The translations under genes were made by a program, and so were the position numbers. DNA of 64,000 nt, taken from positions 95,385 to 159,384 of the forward strand of contig JADZAI010000106.1 in NCBI GenBank assembly GCA_020852655.1, written 5' to 3'. Below are positions 59,205 through 64,000 of this stretch, piece after piece; the stretch's first letter is position 1, and the number at the start of each line of letters is the position of its first letter. The notes beneath the pieces were generated by a model. It saw only the letters and a list, made by a program, of their open reading frames with translations. It was not told where the DNA came from and ran no database searches. The DNA comes from Alphaproteobacteria bacterium. GTDB lineage: Bacteria; Pseudomonadota; Alphaproteobacteria; Micropepsales; Micropepsaceae.

Positions 59205-60380
59205 ATGCTCAAGATCGTCCTGTTCCAGACCCATTGGTTCATCGGCATCACCTTCGGAACGATCCTCGCCATCGGCGGCCTGACGGGCGGGCTCCTCAGC
59301 TTCGAGGACGACATCCTGGAAGCGATCAATCCCGGCATCCTCTCGGTCGTCCCGCGCGATACCGCCCCGCTGACGCCGCAGCAGCTCGCCGATGCGGTGC
59401 GGGGCCGCGACGGGAGCGCCGCCGTCGCATCCGTGACCGTCGCGTCGGCTTCCGATGCAAGCGCGACGGTTGGGCTGGTGCCGACCGGACAGGGCCGCGG
59501 CCGTCAGGTCTATCTCGATCCTTACACCGGCGAGGCTCTGGGCGAGCCGTCCGGCCGCCCCTTTTTCCAGACGATGGAACAGATCCACCGCTGGCTCGTC
59601 ATGCCGGGCACCGCCCAGGGCATCGGCAAGCTGATCGTCGGTATCTCCACGCTGTTGCTCGTCTTCCTCGCGCTGTCGGGCCTCTATCTGCGCTGGCCGG
59701 CGCGCGTCACCAACTGGCGCGCCTGGTTCAAGCTGAAGCTGCGCTATCGCGGCCGGGCGCTGTTCTGGAACCTGCACGCCGTCATCGGCACCTATGTGCT
59801 GCTCGCCTATCTCGTCATGGCGCTGACGGGGCTGTGGTGGTCGTTCGACTGGTACCGCAACGGCGCCTCGCTGCTGCTCACCGGCAAACCCGCCCAGACC
59901 CAGCAGCGCGGGCCCGGCGGCGGGCCGCCCGGACAAGGCGGCGGATCGCCCCAGCCGGTCCCGGTCACCGATCTCGCGCCGGCCTGGCAGGGCTTTCTCG
60001 GCGCCACCGGCGGGCACTACGAGACCGCGACCTTCACCCTGCCGCGCAAGGCGGGCGATCCGGTCCAGGTGCGCTTCCTCGCCGAGGGCGCGGCGCATGA
60101 CCGTGCCGCCGACCAGATGAAGCTCGACGCGGCCACCGGCGCCGTCCGGAGCCACGAGAAATTCGCCGAGAAGAGCTGGGGCGAGCGTCTCTACGGCAGC
60201 GTCTTCGCGCTCCACAGCGGTTCGTATTTCGGCGTGACCGGGGTGGTGCTGTGGATGATTGCGAGCCTCGCGATGCCGGTCTTCTACGTCACCGGCTGGC
60301 TGCTCTATCTCGACCGCCGCAGGCACAAGCGGCGCGACCGCGAACGCGCCGCCGCCCGCAAGGCCGCCGCCGCGGCGTAG
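59205..60380 (+). CDS. PepSY-associated membrane protein (iron-uptake reductase-like)
   Basis: Encodes 391 residues. The start FQTHWFIGITFGTILAIGGLTGGLLSFEDDI and the central membrane helices (FWNLHAVIGTYVLLAYLVMALTGLWWSFDWYRN, key His in NLHAVIG) are typical of PepSY_TM proteins, which accompany TonB siderophore receptors and are thought to reduce ferric siderophores. A periplasmic PepSY-type loop (residues about 50-120) and a second loop with a Gly/Pro-rich stretch (about 225-245) are seen. It converges with the PiuC-type gene, 7 nt apart. Confidence 0.88.
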   Translation: MLKIVLFQTHWFIGITFGTILAIGGLTGGLLSFEDDILEAINPGILSVVPRDTAPLTPQQLADAVRGRDGSAAVASVTVASASDASATVGLVPTGQGRGRQVYLDPYTGEALGEPSGRPFFQTMEQIHRWLVMPGTAQGIGKLIVGISTLLLVFLALSGLYLRWPARVTNWRAWFKLKLRYRGRALFWNLHAVIGTYVLLAYLVMALTGLWWSFDWYRNGASLLLTGKPAQTQQRGPGGGPPGQGGGSPQPVPVTDLAPAWQGFLGATGGHYETATFTLPRKAGDPVQVRFLAEGAAHDRAADQMKLDAATGAVRSHEKFAEKSWGERLYGSVFALHSGSYFGVTGVVLWMIASLAMPVFYVTGWLLYLDRRRHKRRDRERAAARKAAAAA

Positions 60381-60387
60381 TCGCGGC

Positions 60388-61071
60388 TCAGGTTTCGGCC
60401 CAGAGCCGCAGCAGGTTGTGATAGGTGCCGGTCAACGACACGATCGACGCATCGCCCTGCCCGACCGCCTGGCCCAGGCGCTGGATCGCGACATCCATGT
60501 CGAACAGCGCCGTGCGGTGAGCGTCGCTGCGGACGAGGCTCTGGATCCAGAAGAACGAGGCGACGCGCACGCCGCGCGTCACCGGCGTCACATGGTGCAG
60601 GCTGGTCGCCGGATAGAGCACCAGATCGCCCGCCTCCAGCTTGACGCTGTGCACGCCATAGGCGTCCTCGATCGTCAGCTCGCCGCCGTCATAGCTCTCC
60701 GCCGGGCTGAGGAAGAGCGTCGCCGAAAGATCCGTGCGGATGCGTCGGCCGGTCGCCGGGTTCTGGCGTATCGCGTTGTCGACATGATTGGCGAAGCCGT
60801 GGCCGGCGCCGTAGCGGTTGAAGAGCGGCGCCAGGACGGTGTGCGGCAGCGCCGCCGAGGCGAAGAGCGCGCTGCGCTCCAGCGCCGCCGTGACAATCGC
60901 ACCGGCCGCCTTCGCCGCCGCGCCGTCGAGCGCCAATTGCTCGTTGCGCTTCGCCAGCGCAGCCTGGAAGCCCGACGTCGCGTTGCCGTCGGTCCACGGC
61001 GCCGCATCGATGATGCGGCGCACCTCGGCCAGTTCGGCCGGGCTCAGGACCTCGGGGATTTGCAGCAGCAT
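60388..61071 (-). CDS. PiuC/PKHD-type Fe(II)/2-oxoglutarate dioxygenase
   Basis: Encodes 227 residues. The double-stranded beta-helix has NHVDNAIRQ with the H-x-D iron ligands, the distal His in [19 protein letters not shown] and its Arg for 2-oxoglutarate. The N-terminus [22 protein letters not shown] matches PiuC/YbiX proteins, which occur next to Fiu-type TonB receptors and are iron-regulated. The gene follows the receptor by 32 nt on the same strand, so they form an operon; the substrate is unknown. Confidence 0.92.
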   Translation of the reverse strand: MLLQIPEVLSPAELAEVRRIIDAAPWTDGNATSGFQAALAKRNEQLALDGAAAKAAGAIVTAALERSALFASAALPHTVLAPLFNRYGAGHGFANHVDNAIRQNPATGRRIRTDLSATLFLSPAESYDGGELTIEDAYGVHSVKLEAGDLVLYPATSLHHVTPVTRGVRVASFFWIQSLVRSDAHRTALFDMDVAIQRLGQAVGQGDASIVSLTGTYHNLLRLWAET

Positions 61072-61103
61072 GGGGACTCCGTCTCAGGCCGCCGGGCGAC
61101 CGG

Positions 61104-63536
61104 TCAGAAGGTGTAGCTGACGCTCAGCGTCGCCTGACGCGCATCGCCCGGCACCGCCCAGCCATTGTTGCGGACGCGGATGTAATACTCCTCGTCGAAC
61201 ACATTCTTCACGTTGAGCTGGAGCAGCACCGACTCCATCGGCTCATACGAGATCATCGCGCTGTGGACCCAGTAGTCGTCCACCGCATAGAGATGCGCAA
61301 CCGGGTTGCCGCCGAGATTGGTGACGGTGTTCTGCGGGTAGAACTTGCCCTGATAGGTCGCGCCGTAGCCGACCGTGATGTGGTTCCGGAAGGCATAGGT
61401 CACCCAGAAACTGCCCGAATGCTCCGGCGTCGCGAGCAGCGGGTTGCCCGGCAGCGGCGTCGTGGCGGTGTAGCAGGCCGCATTGGTCAGCGGCTGCGTC
61501 ATGCAGAAATCCGAGACGCCCTGGATCACTTCGCTGTCGAGATAGGTGTAGTTGGCGAAGACCGTCAGCGCATCCGTCACGCTGCCTGTGGCGCTCAGCG
61601 TCAGGCCGCGGACGCGGGCCTTGCCGTCCAGCACCTGGTCGGGCGGCAGGGTCGGATCGACCGCCGGCACCTTGTAGTTGGAGCGGTCGTTCTGGAAGAT
61701 CGACGCCGACAGCAGCAGACGGTCGTCCAGCACGTTCCACTTCACACCCAGCTCGAAGATCTCGCCTTCCTCCGGATCGACGGTACAGGTCGCCGCCGTG
61801 CAGCCGCCGTTGACCGACGCCTGCGAAGAGGTCTGCGTGTTGCCGTAGGCGAAGTAGATGTTGGCGTCCTCGACCGGCTTGAAGACGATGCCGGCACGGT
61901 AGGAAAAGAGGTCGTCGTCGCTGCGGAAGACCGGCCCCTGGACGAGCGCCGGCCGGCCGTTCGGCCAGGGCGGCAGGTTGCCCGCGAGGCCGGCCGCCGG
62001 AAGCGCGGCGGCCGTGAAGTCGCCTTCGACATGCTCGTAGCGCAGGCCGAAATTGAACTCCCATTGCGGGCTGAGCGCCATCGTGTCGAAGAGATAGACC
62101 GCCCGGCTGTCGAGCGAACCGTCGCTGATGCCGGTGACGATGTAGTTGATAGGCCCGGTCCACAGGCTGTCGGGATCGGCGATGCTCATCGGCGGAAAGG
62201 TGTAGCCGCCCGGTGTCGTCGTGGCGCCGTTCGGGAACGTGCCGTCGGCATTGCGCAGCGTCGGCCCGGTGGCAAGGTGGTAATCCTCGCTCGAGAAGGC
62301 GAAGCCGAGCACGGCGTTGTGCTTGATGCCGCCCGTCATGAACTCGGCGGAGAAATCCGTCTGGTTGTAGAGCAGCTCGTTTTCCGTATCGCGCCGGTTG
62401 CCGCGCGGACCGCTCGGGACGAAGGTTCCGGTGTAGGTGCAGGGCGCACCGTTCGAGGCGGCCGTCGACGACACCAATATGCCGCTCGGCAGGCAGATGC
62501 CCGCCGACTGCGGCGGGTCGACCACCGAGGTCTGGGTGACGCGCTGCCAGCGGGTCAGGTTGCGGACGGTCAGCCAGTCGTTGAAGTCGTGGAGGATGGT
62601 GCCGGTCACCTGGTCGACGGCGATCTCCTGCCGGTCGATGTTGCGGTAGCCGTAGTAGTTGCCGGCGCCGGCGTCCGGCAGCGGACCGTCGTTGAAGGCG
62701 CTGAGGTAATACGGCACGCCGTATTGCGGGATGTTGTCGTCTTCCTGGTGGACATAGCTGAGCGTGAAGCTGGTCGGCGAGCCGAGGCCGAAGGTGATCG
62801 ACGGCGCAAAGCCCCAGCGTTCGTATTCCTCGACGTCGCGGCCGGGCACGTCGTTCCGGTGCCCCATCAGGTTCAGCCGCAGCGCGACGCCGTCGGCCAC
62901 CGTGTAGTCGGCATCGGCCGTGCCGCGGTAATAGGCGTCGGTGCCGATCGCGGCGGTCACCGTGGTCGTGTTCGCGCCGCTCGGCGCCTTCGAGACGATG
63001 TTGATCGTGCCGCCGAGCGAGCCCGATCCGCCGTAGACGGAGTTAGCGCCGTTCACGAGTTCGATCTGGGCGATGTTGAACGGATCGGTGCGGGTGTATT
63101 GCGCGCTGTCGCGCACGCCGTCGATGGTGATGTCGCTGTTCGCGGCATAGCCGCGCAGGTTGATGCTGTCGCCGTAGCCCCCGCCGCCTTCGCCGGCGCC
63201 GAAGGTGATGCCCGGCGCGGTCGACAGGATCTCGCGCAGGGTGAGCAGGTTCTGGCCGCGGATCGTCCCGGCGTCGATGATGGTGATGGTTTGCGGCGTA
63301 TCGAGGATGGGCGCCGTGTATTTGGGCGAATCCTGCTGCGTCCGGCGGCCGGTCACATTCACCGTCTCACCTGAGACAGCCGCGACGTCCGCGGCCGAGG
63401 CGATCTGCGTCTCCGCGGCGCCCGGCGCCTCGGCCCCTGCCGCCGGCGCCTGCAAGGCGAGGCCAGCCAGCCCCGCCACCGCGACGCAATTCAACCGCTG
63501 GCGCGCCTCGGCGCGCACACCCTTCCACTTCGTCAT
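61104..63536 (-). CDS. TonB-dependent siderophore receptor, Fiu-like
   Basis: An outer-membrane receptor of 810 residues. A signal peptide ends about residue 36 (AAGAEA). GETVNVTGRR marks the TonB-box region, DTPQTITIIDAGTIRGQNLLTLREILSTAPGI the plug, and NSVYGGSGSLGGTINIVSK the conserved plug end; the last residue is Phe (LSVSYTF). The plug sequence is of the catecholate-receptor (Fiu/PiuA) type. ATG 63536 is chosen with AGGGG upstream; a TTG at 63542 is less likely. A perfect Fur-like box lies upstream, and PiuC-type and PepSY genes flank it. Confidence 0.93.
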   Translation of the reverse strand: MTKWKGVRAEARQRLNCVAVAGLAGLALQAPAAGAEAPGAAETQIASAADVAAVSGETVNVTGRRTQQDSPKYTAPILDTPQTITIIDAGTIRGQNLLTLREILSTAPGITFGAGEGGGGYGDSINLRGYAANSDITIDGVRDSAQYTRTDPFNIAQIELVNGANSVYGGSGSLGGTINIVSKAPSGANTTTVTAAIGTDAYYRGTADADYTVADGVALRLNLMGHRNDVPGRDVEEYERWGFAPSITFGLGSPTSFTLSYVHQEDDNIPQYGVPYYLSAFNDGPLPDAGAGNYYGYRNIDRQEIAVDQVTGTILHDFNDWLTVRNLTRWQRVTQTSVVDPPQSAGICLPSGILVSSTAASNGAPCTYTGTFVPSGPRGNRRDTENELLYNQTDFSAEFMTGGIKHNAVLGFAFSSEDYHLATGPTLRNADGTFPNGATTTPGGYTFPPMSIADPDSLWTGPINYIVTGISDGSLDSRAVYLFDTMALSPQWEFNFGLRYEHVEGDFTAAALPAAGLAGNLPPWPNGRPALVQGPVFRSDDDLFSYRAGIVFKPVEDANIYFAYGNTQTSSQASVNGGCTAATCTVDPEEGEIFELGVKWNVLDDRLLLSASIFQNDRSNYKVPAVDPTLPPDQVLDGKARVRGLTLSATGSVTDALTVFANYTYLDSEVIQGVSDFCMTQPLTNAACYTATTPLPGNPLLATPEHSGSFWVTYAFRNHITVGYGATYQGKFYPQNTVTNLGGNPVAHLYAVDDYWVHSAMISYEPMESVLLQLNVKNVFDEEYYIRVRNNGWAVPGDARQATLSVSYTF

Positions 63537-63618
63537 GCCCAAGCCCCTGCGGCGACCTGCCGCTTATTTGCAACTGCGAATGCGCCGCAGGCTTATCTTA
63601 GGAGCTTACAGATGACAA

Positions 63619-63633
63619 TGCGAATAATTCGCA
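63619..63633. promoter_or_regulatory. Perfect Fur-like palindrome upstream of the siderophore receptor
   Basis: TGCGAATAATTCGCA, a 7-1-7 inverted repeat without mismatch, 83 nt upstream of the receptor ATG. This fits the alphaproteobacterial Fur-type box (TGmrAATnATTykCA form, written from memory). It predicts iron repression of the receptor-dioxygenase operon. Confidence 0.65.
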
Positions 63634-63738
63634 GGAAGCGATTTTCTAGTTGCATCGCGGATGCCATCAGCGCTTGCCAATCGCGCTTTTGGGGCGCCCG
63701 CCCAAAATGAAATCATCGCTGCCCCTCACATCCCAAAA

Positions 63739-63881
63739 TGTCATCGCCGGACTTGTTCCGGCGAGCCATGGTGCAGTCGCACGAGCCGGCGCAGGAAGTC
63801 GCTGCGGCAACCCTCGCGCCGCGAAACCAGGCTTTTCGCGTGGCGGAACGATGGCTCGCCGGAACAAGTCCGGCGATGACA
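63739..63881. repeat. Inverted pair of REP-type palindromic repeats
   Basis: Two 31-bp copies (63739-63769 and 63851-63881) are exact inverted repeats of each other. Each contains an internal palindrome CGCCGGA/TCCGGCG around a short CTTGT or ACAAG. Between them an 81-bp spacer holds another small hairpin (CGCGAAA with TTTCGCG). The arrangement is that of a bacterial interspersed mosaic element; such sequences occur many times in alphaproteobacterial genomes. Confidence 0.8.
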
Positions 63882-64000
63882 ATAAGGGGACGAATCCGCG
63901 CCGCCCTTTCCCTTTTACCTGTCCTCCTCCGGCGCGCCGCCGATAGGCGCCGCGACCGGGGACCCATGCCAGGGCTTGTCAGAACGCGCACCGCCGCATC

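Larger units (their letters stand above)
63537..64000. other. 464-bp region upstream of the siderophore receptor
   Basis: Holds the Fur-like palindrome and the receptor promoter (63537-63680), then a REP pair (63739-63881) and about 120 bp up to the window end. Short open frames here run through the REP copies and have no ribosome sites, so I call no gene. Confidence 0.55.

Noticed and set aside
61263..63374. A 703-codon plus-strand frame over the siderophore receptor
   Set aside because: Antisense shadow of an unambiguous TonB receptor with signal peptide and terminal Phe.

Overview
This is a GC-rich (roughly two-thirds G+C), densely coding bacterial chromosome segment with about 59 recognisable protein genes, one tRNA gene and short intergenic gaps. 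The gene content points to an alphaproteobacterium: a sigma-54-type glnBA promoter, a 656-residue ParE, PleC/DivJ-like histidine kinases, TonB-dependent receptors, a NirK-NirV-pseudoazurin set with an NnrR-like regulator, and REP-type palindromes. I cannot assign a genus. No prophage, transposase, CRISPR array or rRNA operon is visible.

Layout. 1-5.8 kb: amidase (cut by the window edge), small membrane protein, histidine phosphatase, kinase-like phosphotransferase, glutathione transferase, and an overlapping NTF2-like/FAD-monooxygenase pair. 6-18.7 kb: housekeeping genes (recQ, glnB-glnA behind a clear -24/-12 promoter, an aminotransferase, xth, an RhlE-type RNA helicase, a secreted cysteine-repeat protein, parE, a TPR/aspartyl hydroxylase-like protein). 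18.8-27.8 kb: membrane histidine kinase, an aldehyde dehydrogenase with an in-frame amber codon near its end, diguanylate cyclase, amidohydrolase, enoyl-CoA hydratase, GT39 glycosyltransferase, RsmB-type methyltransferase. 28.1-30.9 kb: a TonB-dependent receptor gene that is internally deleted and frameshifted, whose product would end in a fused OmpA domain. 31-36.6 kb: guaB (TTG start), a LuxR-type protein with two HTH domains fused to an alpha/beta hydrolase, rlmE and ppx. 36.7-41 kb: a tightly coupled GST / exported formylglycine-generating enzyme / sulfatase operon, divergent from a DUF1330 gene across a palindromic site.

41-47.1 kb is a stress and nitrite-respiration island: CBS-BON protein, CbpA-CbpM co-chaperone pair, Rap1a-like protein, DUF1858 protein, an NnrR-like Crp/Fnr regulator and, divergent from it across a TTGCG-N4-CACAA box, nirK-nirV-pseudoazurin. 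The regulator probably senses low oxygen or NO and switches on NirK; NirV is its usual partner and pseudoazurin would feed it electrons. No nor or nos genes are in the window. 47.1-50.9 kb is an acyl-CoA catabolic operon (NTF2-like protein, acyl-CoA synthetase, two enoyl-CoA hydratases) behind a perfect 12-bp palindrome. 51-59 kb holds a TDT-family transporter, tRNA-Ser(GCU), a soluble histidine kinase overlapping a HerA-like ATPase gene, several small membrane proteins, an LLM flavin oxidoreductase and a TPR membrane protein. 59.2-63.6 kb is an iron-uptake locus (PepSY membrane protein, PiuC-type dioxygenase, Fiu-type TonB receptor) with a perfect Fur-like box, followed by a REP pair to the window end.

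No wholly novel multi-gene system was found. The best leads are the TonB receptor-OmpA fusion and its internal deletion, the two-HTH/hydrolase protein, the lipoprotein formylglycine-generating enzyme coupled to its sulfatase, the kinase-HerA pair, and the amber codon in the aldehyde dehydrogenase.
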